This document shows positions 1 to 5,685 of a DNA stretch of 5,685 bases, piece by piece. Each line of letters begins with the position of its first letter. The stretch's first letter is position 1. The position numbers and the translations under genes are program-made. The DNA comes from Candidatus Mcinerneyibacteriota bacterium (lineage in GTDB: Bacteria; AUK180; JAQVHJ01): contig DAOVMD010000227.1 of assembly GCA_030630935.1 (NCBI GenBank), positions 1-5,685 of the forward strand, read 5' to 3'. Below the pieces are notes generated by a model. That model saw nothing but the letters and a program-made list of their open reading frames with translations, did no database searches and was not told the origin of the DNA.

Positions 1-1497
1 ATACGCAATTACATTCACATAAATACTATCATAATCTGCATTGAAACTAAATTGTCTTGAATCACCATCTACTCTCTCATCGATGAATGCATTTTTAAAT
101 TGAGCAGAAGTTGAGATTGGAAAAGTTGAAGCTAAAAGTCTGTATTGGATTGCTGCCCCGAAATAATCTCCGTCATCATAAGCCCTCTCCCATGAAACCT
201 TAATATCGCCAAGTTTATTTAATAATTCCGCTTTAAAATTAACTGCGGCAGGTGATTCGAAATCTGCTTTTACCAAAGTTGCGGGGTAAGCAAAATTGGG
301 AATAGTAAACGCTTCAGTTGAGATATAGAAATTCCTATCCTGTGGTCGAAAAACGATCTCTGTACCGTGATATGGGAGATATCCCTGAGTAAAATCAATA
401 ATTCGATAACAAAATTCAATCTCATCTGTTACAGGATTATATTTAAAAACATTCCCATCTTTAATTTTAGAAGTAGCCTGGATAAAAAATCCTGTTGTAC
501 ATCCATAGATACAACCATCATCACCAAACGTTAAACCCGAAATGGAAACAGAAGAAAAATTAGTATCGACCTTTCCAACCACATGGAACGTGGATTGAAG
601 AATGTCATAATAGAAAAAATATCCACCTCTATTATGAGAATAATTCAAAGTTCCACCATAAACTCTTTCATTCGCTTCATCATATAATAATGCACTTATC
701 CCCACTGTATCATTAGCAAAAAAAGTAGTACCGAGGTCTTCAAATGTTTTTCCGATGGGATTAAACCTATATAATTTCGCATCGGGAGAGGATCCGCAAT
801 AAATATTCCCGTCCTTATCAGGGGCTAATGCGATAAATCTTTCGGTAGTTGGATAGATTGAGGAGATATCAACTGAATATGTAACTGTTGAAGTTATCAG
901 ATCATATTCAGAAAAGTACTCGTTTGGTAGAATTGACAATGGATAAGTGCCCGAAGTCGAGACATAGAATAATGAACCTTGATTCGAGCCTCTTGGTTTA
1001 TCAGAGCAAATTGCTTCAACAACTGTTTCTTCAGGTTCAGGTGCTCCGAGAATAATTGGAGCTGTGGGGGTTTCATTATAAAGTTCCGAACTAATTGCAG
1101 TTGTAACTAAACATGAATAAGAATTAGGTTGATCTGACAATAAACCCATAAGAATTAAATCATCAGAATTATATTTTTTCATAACGATTCGATTAATCCA
1201 TTTATAAGAATCATGAACTGACTCTCGAAAGGAATATACTCTCCTTGGATTATTATTTATTGAAGTGCCTTGATTAATTGGAAGGTCAGGGTTATAATAA
1301 AATAGAATACTTACCCCCCCGTGAACACTCATGCTTCCGGTTCCGCCTATAATCATTCCATCTTTAGTTATTTCAAGATCCTTTAGGGAAAATTGATTAA
1401 AGAATAATTGTTCTTCCTGGTATCCTAACAAGTAGAAATTTGCTGAGACATTAAGAGTAAGTAAGCCTAAAAAAATCAGGAGCAATAACTTTTTCAT
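1..1497 (-). CDS. Secreted beta-propeller/Fn3 protein, paralogue A (C-terminal part beyond window)
   Basis: I read this frame codon by codon from the ATG at 1497-1495 to the window edge and found no stop or frameshift, giving 499 residues of a protein that is about 621 long in its neighbour. The first 19 residues are a signal peptide (MKK, a Leu/Ile/Phe core, then NVSA before NF), identical to copy B. Propeller-like repeats follow, each with a buried strand, an Asp/Gly turn, an IYxGS- or VYGGT-like strand and a closing FxYD or LYRFNP strand. A fibronectin-III-like segment starts near residue 415 (SPAAVNF, then IKVSW and AYDDGDYFG). The sorting domain expected after residue 522 lies outside the window. 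A weak GGTGA sits 4 bases before the ATG. Compared with B and C, most of the private changes are in blades 5 and 6 (LNYSHNRGGYF, DTNFSS, GFFIQATSKIKDG), and a run of seven G encodes part of HGGV near residue 60. Function is unknown; export is inferred from the family. Confidence 0.9.
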   Translation of the reverse strand, partial: MKKLLLLIFLGLLTLNVSANFYLLGYQEEQLFFNQFSLKDLEITKDGMIIGGTGSMSVHGGVSILFYYNPDLPINQGTSINNNPRRVYSFRESVHDSYKWINRIVMKKYNSDDLILMGLLSDQPNSYSCLVTTAISSELYNETPTAPIILGAPEPEETVVEAICSDKPRGSNQGSLFYVSTSGTYPLSILPNEYFSEYDLITSTVTYSVDISSIYPTTERFIALAPDKDGNIYCGSSPDAKLYRFNPIGKTFEDLGTTFFANDTVGISALLYDEANERVYGGTLNYSHNRGGYFFYYDILQSTFHVVGKVDTNFSSVSISGLTFGDDGCIYGCTTGFFIQATSKIKDGNVFKYNPVTDEIEFCYRIIDFTQGYLPYHGTEIVFRPQDRNFYISTEAFTIPNFAYPATLVKADFESPAAVNFKAELLNKLGDIKVSWERAYDDGDYFGAAIQYRLLASTFPISTSAQFKNAFIDERVDGDSRQFSFNADYDSIYVNVIAY

Positions 1498-1536
1498 AAT
1501 TTCACCAAATTATATTTTTTTAAATCCAATATTCAA
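1494..1536 (-). pseudogene. Relic of the DUF362 3' end in front of copy A (frame broken by +1)
   Basis: These 43 bases align with the last 14 codons of the DUF362 gene at 5463-5504, with conserved blocks TTGAATATTGGAT and TATAATTTGGTGAAAT. An A7 run adds one base relative to the relic before B, so the reading frame is lost. The final TGA overlaps the ATG of copy A. It also contributes the GGTGA that probably serves as ribosome binding site. Confidence 0.75.
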
Positions 1537-1542
1537 TTATCA

Positions 1543-1558
1543 AGGGAGCAAGCTCCCT
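1543..1558. repeat. Hairpin 1 of spacer A/B (7-bp stem)
   Basis: AGGGAGC, AA, GCTCCCT is a perfect inverted repeat. In the transcript it is the third hairpin after the stop of copy B. No run of U follows on the transcribed strand (TGATAATTG), so it does not look like an intrinsic terminator. The identical sequence occurs at 3522-3537. Confidence 0.8.
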
Positions 1559-1566
1559 CTAACAAT

Positions 1567-1581
1567 GGGTCTTTAAGACCC
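1567..1581. repeat. Hairpin 2 of spacer A/B (7-bp stem)
   Basis: GGGTCTT and AAGACCC flank a single T, forming a 15-base palindrome. The equivalent at 3546-3556 is shorter on both arms but still pairs. Confidence 0.75.
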
Positions 1582-1589
1582 CAATTATA

Positions 1590-1604
1590 AATGCGAAACG
1601 CATT
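1590..1604. repeat. Hairpin 3 of spacer A/B (6-bp stem)
   Basis: AATGCG, loop AAA, CGCATT. It lies nearest to the stop codon of copy B, so it is the first hairpin transcribed. The equivalent at 3567-3577 has a different loop and paired edge. Confidence 0.75.
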
Positions 1605-1611
1605 GAAGTTT

Positions 1612-3477
1612 TTATTTTGTAATAGATAATTTTCCTTTAAATTTATTTCCATTTATATCTTCCATGTAGTAAATATAAGTTCCTGAGGATATTAAATTTC
1701 CCTTTTTATTATTTAGATCCCAAATAAAACCGTTTTGAGTAACTCCCGGTTCAACTTGAGATTCTATCCCGATTTTTTCAAGGGAACTCAAGTCTGCAAC
1801 CAATTCCCCTGCGATTGTATAGATATTAAATACTTTTAATTTAGACGGTAAATTCACAAATTTTATTCCGCCCGAATGCTCACCATATTTATATGGATTA
1901 GGAAAGATAACGGGTGAAGTTTCCAGATTAAAAATCACACGCGTTGGAATATTATATGGAGAAGGATTATAAACATCATCATACGCAATTACATTCACAT
2001 AAATACTATCATAATCTGCATTGAAACTAAATTGTCTTGAATCACCATCTACTCTCTCATCGATGAATGCATTTTTAAATTGAGCAGAAATTGAGATTGG
2101 AAAAGTTGAAGCTAAAATTCTATATTGAATTGCAGACCCAAAATAATTTCCGTCATCATAAGCCCTCTTCCATGAAACCTTAATATCACCAAGTTTATTT
2201 AATAATTCTGCTTTAAAATTAACTGCGGCAGGTGATTCGAAATCTGCTTTTACCAAGGTCCCGGGGTAAATAAAACCTGGAATATTGAAAGCTTCGGTTG
2301 AGACATAGAAATTTCTGTCCTGGGGTCTAAAAACGATCTCTGTGCCGTTATATGGGAGATATGCCTGAGTAACATCAACAATTGGATAACAGAATTCAAT
2401 CTCATCTGTTATAGGATCATATTTAAAAACATTCCCTTCTTTAATATCAGAAGTTGCCATGATAATCAATCCTGTTGTGCATCCATAGACACAGCCATCA
2501 TCACCAAACGTTAAGCCCGAAATGGAAACAGAAGAAGAATCAGTATCAACCTTTCCAACTACATGGAATGTGGATTGGAGTATATCATAATAGAAAAGAT
2601 ATCCGCCTCTATACTGAGACAGATTCATAGTTCCACCATAAACTCTTTGATTTGTTTCATCATATAATAATGCACTTATACCAACTGTATCAGCAGCAAA
2701 GAAAGTAGTACCGAGGTCTTCAAATGTTTTGCCACTGGGGTCAAACTTATATAACTTCGCATCCGGCAAGGAACCGCAATAAATATTCCCGTCCTTATCC
2801 GGTGCTAATGCAATAAATCTATCGGTACTTGGAAAGATTGAAGATATATCAACTGAATATGTAACTGTTGAAGTTATTAAATCGTATTCAGAAAAATAAC
2901 CGTTTGGGGGGTTGGAATTTGGATATGACCCCGAAGTCGAAACATAAAACTTTGAGCCTTGAGCTGAGCCTCTTGGTTTATCAGAGCAAATAGCTTCAAC
3001 AACAGTTTCATCGTGCTCAGGTGCTCCGAGAATAATTGGAGCTGTGGGCGTTTCATTATAAAGTTCTGAACTAATTGCGGTTGTAACTAAACATGAATAT
3101 GAATTGGGTTGATTTGATAATAAACCCATGAGAATTAAATCATCAGAACTATAATTTTTCATCACTATTCGATTTATCCATTTATATGAATCATGAACTG
3201 ATTCTTGAAAGGAATATACTCTTCTTGGATTATTATTAATTGAAATTCCTTCATTAATTGGAAGGTCCGGGTTATAATAGAATAAAATACTAATCCCGTC
3301 GTTAACACTCATGCTTCCGGTTCCACCGATAATTATTCCGTCATCAGTGATTTCCAGATCCTTAATGGAAAATTGATTAAAAAATAATTGTTCTTCCTGG
3401 TATCCTAACAAGTAGAAATTTGCGGAAACATTAAGAGTAAGTAAGCCTAAAAAAATCAGGAGCAATAACTTTTTCAT
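1612..3477 (-). CDS. Secreted seven-repeat beta-propeller/Fn3 protein with T9SS-type sorting domain, paralogue B
   Basis: This is the complete 621-residue middle copy. Residues 1-19 are a signal peptide with a VSA cleavage site; there is no lipobox Cys. Seven propeller-like repeats start near residues 38, 101, 160, 221, 267, 319 and 379. The clearest are FIALAPDKDGNIYCGS, GISALLYDETNQRVYGGT and GLTFGDDGCVYG, with closing strands KLYKFDP, GYLFYYD and NVFKYDP. Residues 415-517 look like a fibronectin-III domain (IKVSW, AYDDG, IYVNVIAYDD). Residues 522-621 match the Por/FlgD-like C-terminal sorting domain: FPNPYKYG, FNIYTIAGELV, FIWDLNN, SSGTYIYY and a final KGKLSITK. By family knowledge this domain directs export through the type IX system with surface attachment or release. 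No catalytic residues are recognisable, so a binding or structural role is only a guess. It is about 90% identical by eye to C. The ATG overlaps a TGA ending a relic of the DUF362 gene (ATGA), with GGTGA 4 bases upstream. Confidence 0.95.
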   Translation of the reverse strand: MKKLLLLIFLGLLTLNVSANFYLLGYQEEQLFFNQFSIKDLEITDDGIIIGGTGSMSVNDGISILFYYNPDLPINEGISINNNPRRVYSFQESVHDSYKWINRIVMKNYSSDDLILMGLLSNQPNSYSCLVTTAISSELYNETPTAPIILGAPEHDETVVEAICSDKPRGSAQGSKFYVSTSGSYPNSNPPNGYFSEYDLITSTVTYSVDISSIFPSTDRFIALAPDKDGNIYCGSLPDAKLYKFDPSGKTFEDLGTTFFAADTVGISALLYDETNQRVYGGTMNLSQYRGGYLFYYDILQSTFHVVGKVDTDSSSVSISGLTFGDDGCVYGCTTGLIIMATSDIKEGNVFKYDPITDEIEFCYPIVDVTQAYLPYNGTEIVFRPQDRNFYVSTEAFNIPGFIYPGTLVKADFESPAAVNFKAELLNKLGDIKVSWKRAYDDGNYFGSAIQYRILASTFPISISAQFKNAFIDERVDGDSRQFSFNADYDSIYVNVIAYDDVYNPSPYNIPTRVIFNLETSPVIFPNPYKYGEHSGGIKFVNLPSKLKVFNIYTIAGELVADLSSLEKIGIESQVEPGVTQNGFIWDLNNKKGNLISSGTYIYYMEDINGNKFKGKLSITK

Positions 3478-3515
3478 AATTTCACCAAATTATATTTTTG
3501 AAATCCAATATTCAA
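3474..3515 (-). pseudogene. In-frame relic of the DUF362 3' end in front of copy B
   Basis: Read in the DUF362 frame these 42 bases give LNIGFQKYNLVKL and a stop; the intact gene ends LNIGSIKYNLVKS and a stop, so 10 of 13 residues match. The two codons just before the relic are stops (TGA TAA), so it is not translated from further upstream. The TGA overlaps the ATG of copy B as ATGA. The relic also carries the GGTGA located 4 bases before the start. Confidence 0.8.
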
Positions 3516-3521
3516 TTATCA

Positions 3522-3537
3522 AGGGAGCAAGCTCCCT
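3522..3537. repeat. Hairpin 1 of spacer B/C (7-bp stem)
   Basis: AGGGAGC, AA, GCTCCCT, identical to 1543-1558. It borders the DUF362 relic ahead of copy B and is not followed by a U tract on the transcribed strand. Confidence 0.8.
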
Positions 3538-3545
3538 CTAACAAT

Positions 3546-3556
3546 GGGTTTGACCC
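3546..3556. repeat. Hairpin 2 of spacer B/C (shortened)
   Basis: GGGT, loop TTG, ACCC. Relative to 1567-1581 four bases are missing between the same outer arms, yet a stem remains. The flanking bases (CAAT before, CCAATTATAAATGCG after) are unchanged. Confidence 0.65.
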
Positions 3557-3566
3557 CAATTATAAA

Positions 3567-3577
3567 TGCGCAGCGCA
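3567..3577. repeat. Hairpin 3 of spacer B/C
   Basis: TGCGC, A, GCGCA (or TGCG with loop CAG). The core TGCG/CGCA stem is shared with 1590-1604, while the loop changed from AAA to CAG and the outer A-T pairs are partly lost. Confidence 0.65.
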
Positions 3578-3586
3578 GTAAAACTT

Positions 3587-5449
3587 TTATTTAATAACGG
3601 ATAATTTTCCTTTAAATTTATTTCCGTTTATATCTTCCATATAGTAAATATAAGTTCCAGAGGATATTAGATTTCCATTTCTATTATTTAAATCCCAAAT
3701 GAAACCATTTTGAGTAACCCCCGGTTCAACTTGTGATTCAATCCCTGTTCCTTCCAGGATATTCAAATCTGCAACCAATTCCCCTGCGATGGTATAGATA
3801 TTAAATACCTTCAATTTTGATGGTACGTTCACAAATTTTACCCCGCCGGAATGCTCACCATACTTATATGGATTAGGAAAGATAACGGGCGAAGTTTCAG
3901 GATTAAAAATCACACGAGTTGGAATATTATATGGAGAAGGATTATAAACATCATCATATGCAATTACATTCACATAAATACTATCATAAGTAGCATTGAA
4001 ACTAAACTGTCTTAAATCACCATCTACTCTCTCATCGAGGAATGCGTTTTTAAATTGAGCAGAAGTTGAGATTGGGAAAGTTGAAGCTAAAATTCTATAT
4101 TGGATTGCAGAACCGAAATAATCCCCGTCATCATAAGCTCTCTCCCAGGAAACTTTAATATCGCCAAATTTATTTAATAACTCTGCCTTAAAGCTAAATG
4201 CATCAGGTGATTCAAAATCCGCTTTTAACAGAGTTGCGGGGTATCCAGGGGAAATATTGAATGCTTCAGTTGAGACATAGAAATTTCTATCCTGCGGGCG
4301 AAAAACGATCTCTGTCCCGTGATATGGGAGATATGCCTGTTCGGTATCAATAATTGGATAACAAAATTCAATCTCATCTGTTACAGGATTATATTTAAAA
4401 ACATTTCCTTCTTTAATATCAGAAGTAGCCATGATAATTATTCCTGTTGTACATCCATAAATACAGCCATCATCACCAAAGGTTAAACCTGAAATTGAAA
4501 CAGAAGAAGAATCAGTATCAACCTTTCCAACTACATGGAATGTGGATTGGAGTATGTCATAATAGAAAAGATATCCACCTCTATATTGAGACATATTCAT
4601 TGTTCCACCATAGACTCTTTCATTTGCTTCATCATATAATAATGCACTTATCCCAATTGTATCATTAGCAAAAAATGTAGTACCGAGGTCTTCGAATGTT
4701 TTAGCAGTGGGATTAAATCTATATAATTTTACATCGGGAACTGAACCGCAATAAATATTCCCATCCTTATCCGGAGCCAATGCAATAAATCTGTCTGTAG
4801 TTGGATAGATTGAGGAGATATCGACGGAATATGTAACTGTTGAAGTTAATAAATCATATTCAGAAAAGTAACCATTTGGCGGATTGGAAATTGGATATGA
4901 TCCCGAAGTCGAGACATAGAATTTTGAGCCTTGAATTGAGCCTCTCGGTTTATCAGAGCAAATTGCTTCAACAACTGTTTCTTCAGGTTCAGGTGCTCCG
5001 AGAATAATTGGAGCTGTGGGGGTTTCATTATAAAGTTCCGAACTAATTGAAGTTGTAACTAAACATGAATATGAATTAGGTTGATTTGATAATAATCCCA
5101 TAAGAATCAAATCATCAGAATTATAATTTTTCATCACGATTCGACTAATCCATTTATATGAATCATGAACTGATTCTTGAAAGGAATATACTCTCCTTGG
5201 ATTATTACTAATTGAAATCCCTTGATTAATTGGAAGGTCCGGGTTGTAATAGAATAAAATACTTATTCCGCCGTCAACACTCATGCTCCCGGTTCCACCG
5301 ATAATTATTCCGCCATCTGTTATTTCCAAATCCTTTATGGAAAATCTATTAAAGAATAATTGTTTTTCTTGATACCCTAACAAGTAGAAATTTGTAGAGA
5401 CATTAACAGTAAATAAACCGAAAAAAATCAGTAGGAGTACCTTTTTCAT
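3587..5449 (-). CDS. Secreted seven-repeat beta-propeller/Fn3 protein with T9SS-type sorting domain, paralogue C (first in the array)
   Basis: This complete 620-residue copy is the first transcribed, directly behind the DUF362 gene with a 13-base gap that holds its ribosome binding site, so the two are very probably one operon. The architecture is as in B: signal peptide, seven propeller-like repeats (for example FIALAPDKDGNIYCGS and GLTFGDDGCIYG), an Fn3-like segment from about residue 415, and a terminal domain with FPNPYKYG, IYTIAGELV, SSGTYIYY and KGKLSVIK. It is one residue shorter than B because of a deletion in the blade-7 loop (AFNISPGYPATL against AFNIPGFIYPGTL). The signal peptide is the most diverged of the three and ends NVST rather than NVSA, which leaves a Thr at the expected -1 position; cleavage may be shifted or slower. 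The start at 5449 is preferred because GAGG lies 7 bases upstream and the signal peptide starts there; the ATG at 5466 opens only a six-codon frame. The ligand is unknown. Confidence 0.95.
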   Translation of the reverse strand: MKKVLLLIFFGLFTVNVSTNFYLLGYQEKQLFFNRFSIKDLEITDGGIIIGGTGSMSVDGGISILFYYNPDLPINQGISISNNPRRVYSFQESVHDSYKWISRIVMKNYNSDDLILMGLLSNQPNSYSCLVTTSISSELYNETPTAPIILGAPEPEETVVEAICSDKPRGSIQGSKFYVSTSGSYPISNPPNGYFSEYDLLTSTVTYSVDISSIYPTTDRFIALAPDKDGNIYCGSVPDVKLYRFNPTAKTFEDLGTTFFANDTIGISALLYDEANERVYGGTMNMSQYRGGYLFYYDILQSTFHVVGKVDTDSSSVSISGLTFGDDGCIYGCTTGIIIMATSDIKEGNVFKYNPVTDEIEFCYPIIDTEQAYLPYHGTEIVFRPQDRNFYVSTEAFNISPGYPATLLKADFESPDAFSFKAELLNKFGDIKVSWERAYDDGDYFGSAIQYRILASTFPISTSAQFKNAFLDERVDGDLRQFSFNATYDSIYVNVIAYDDVYNPSPYNIPTRVIFNPETSPVIFPNPYKYGEHSGGVKFVNVPSKLKVFNIYTIAGELVADLNILEGTGIESQVEPGVTQNGFIWDLNNRNGNLISSGTYIYYMEDINGNKFKGKLSVIK

Positions 5450-5466
5450 AATTTTACCTCTTTCAT
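5446..5466 (-). other. Six-codon upstream frame overlapping the starts on both sides
   Basis: ATG AAA GAG GTA AAA TTA TGA (peptide MKEVKL) begins at the ATG overlapping the DUF362 stop and ends with a TGA that overlaps the ATG of copy C. It is a by-product of the 17-bp duplication, whose length is not a multiple of three. It might pass ribosomes from the DUF362 gene to copy C, but nothing proves that it is translated. Confidence 0.35.
5457..5460 (-). promoter_or_regulatory. Ribosome binding site of copy C (GAGG)
   Basis: GAGG lies 7 bases before the ATG at 5449 and decides this start over the ATG at 5466. It was created at the junction of the 17-bp duplication (GA of unit one plus GG of unit two) and is a better Shine-Dalgarno match than the GGTGA before A and B. 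Confidence 0.65.
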
Positions 5467-5685
5467 GATTTTACCAAATTATATTTTATTGATCCGATAT
5501 TTAATTCAGCTGCATAATTAAATTGTTCATTATAATCAATTTTGGGATGGACAATTTTAAACTTCTCAGATGAGGGTCCGGCAGATCCTACTTGGCTATC
5601 CGGAATTCCAGCTGCAGAATTCACAAGATCCAAAGATGCCTTATCAATCGCAATAGGATCGAACGATGCACAGATTCCAATATCA
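5463..5685 (-). CDS. DUF362-family protein, C-terminal 73 residues (5' part beyond window)
   Basis: A frame open from the window edge ends at TGA 5465-5463. Its start, DIGICASFDPIAIDKASLDL followed by VN, is the conserved C-terminal motif of DUF362 proteins, and the end (KFKIVHPKIDYNEQFNYAAE, then LNIGSIKYNLVKS) fits the usual close of that family, where an Asp-aromatic stretch precedes an AEE-G-GS-YEL-like tail. Many full-length members are roughly 300-400 residues and carry 4Fe-4S ferredoxin-type Cys clusters further upstream; those would lie outside the window and cannot be confirmed. The biochemical role of the family is unresolved, so I assign none. The gene runs into copy C with 13 bases between stop and ATG. 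Its last 14 codons, including the stop, are echoed in front of copies A and B, which identifies it as the ancestral upstream neighbour of the array. Confidence 0.85.
   Translation of the reverse strand, partial: DIGICASFDPIAIDKASLDLVNSAAGIPDSQVGSAGPSSEKFKIVHPKIDYNEQFNYAAELNIGSIKYNLVKS

Larger units (their letters stand above)
1..5475 (-). repeat. Tandem array of about 1.98-kb units (three copies, one cut by the edge)
   Basis: Three direct repeats share gene, spacer and upstream relic. The start codons lie 1980 bp (A to B) and 1972 bp (B to C) apart. The difference is one codon in the gene plus five bases in the spacer. Copies A and B align with no net length change over the whole 1497 bases available. 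The right boundary of the homology lies inside the 3' end of the DUF362 gene; the left boundary is not in the window, so more copies may follow. Confidence 0.95.
5442..5475 (-). repeat. 17-bp tandem duplication of the translation start region of copy C
   Basis: On the minus strand GGTAAAATCATGAAAGA (5475-5459) is followed directly by GGTAAAATTATGAAAAA (5458-5442), two mismatches in 17, and then GGTA. Each unit contains an ATG. The first ATG overlaps the DUF362 TGA, as the starts of A and B overlap the relic TGA; the second is the real start of copy C. Copies A and B have only one unit, so the duplication is private to C. Confidence 0.85.

Noticed and set aside
1-1497. Copy A as a pseudogene or frameshifted copy.
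   Set aside because: Reading every codon in frame from 1497 to 1 shows no stop, and it aligns with copy B without net length change.
1509-1514. TATAAT on the minus strand before copy A (also 3489-3494 and 5478-5483), with a TTGAAT-like box 15-16 bases upstream at A and B, as a promoter.
   Set aside because: At copy C these bases are the DUF362 codons for Tyr-Asn, so the match arises from coding DNA. A start point downstream of it would also remove the ribosome binding site. It could act by chance at A and B, but I cannot support that.
1543-1558. GC-rich hairpin as an intrinsic terminator between copies.
   Set aside because: On the transcribed strand it is followed by TGATAATTG rather than a U run, and on the other strand by CTAACAATG.
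1498-1611. Spacer block as an insertion sequence or CRISPR-like repeat.
   Set aside because: There is no transposase, no target-site duplication and no regular repeat-spacer order; the two copies are explained by the tandem duplication itself.
4447-4668. Plus-strand 73-codon open frame inside copy C.
   Set aside because: It lies opposite conserved codons of copy C, its composition is rich in His/Gln/Leu, and no ribosome binding site or family resemblance is visible.
4846-5028. Minus-strand 60-codon open frame inside copy C.
   Set aside because: It is an alternative frame of the propeller gene with no plausible start context or recognisable protein.

Overview
This AT-rich window comes from a Gram-negative bacterium, most likely of the Bacteroidota/Ignavibacteria-type (FCB) lineage. 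Two things point there: the Por/FlgD-like C-terminal sorting domain on the secreted proteins, and a DUF362 gene at the right edge. The sequence alone does not allow a finer placement. All recognised genes lie on the minus strand, so transcription runs from right to left.

Layout in transcription order: (1) 5685-5463, the last 73 codons of a DUF362-family gene, cut by the window edge. (2) 5449-3587, copy C, a 620-residue secreted beta-propeller protein whose ATG follows the DUF362 stop after only 13 bases. (3) 3586-3478, a spacer with three short hairpins. (4) 3477-1612, copy B, a 621-residue paralogue. (5) 1611-1498, the same kind of three-hairpin spacer. (6) 1497-1, copy A, a third paralogue that is open throughout and loses its C-terminal domain at the window edge. 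Units repeat every 1972 to 1980 bp. The array may continue beyond position 1.

Each paralogue has a signal peptide, about seven propeller-like repeats, a fibronectin-III-like domain and a C-terminal sorting domain of the type used by the type IX secretion system. I infer exported or surface-anchored proteins of unknown ligand. No catalytic motif is visible.

The most informative detail is how the array arose. The roughly 42 bases in front of copies A and B are a relic of the 3' end of the DUF362 gene. In B the relic is still in frame and matches 10 of the last 13 DUF362 residues. It ends in a TGA that overlaps the ATG of the paralogue (ATGA). This implies an ancestral two-gene operon with a stop/start overlap, whose second gene was duplicated together with the tail of the first. 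At copy C the original overlap was later changed by a 17-bp tandem duplication of the start region, which moved the start and supplied a better ribosome binding site. Blocks of identity between copies switch partner along the genes, which suggests gene conversion. There are no RNA genes, CRISPR arrays or insertion sequences that I can support.
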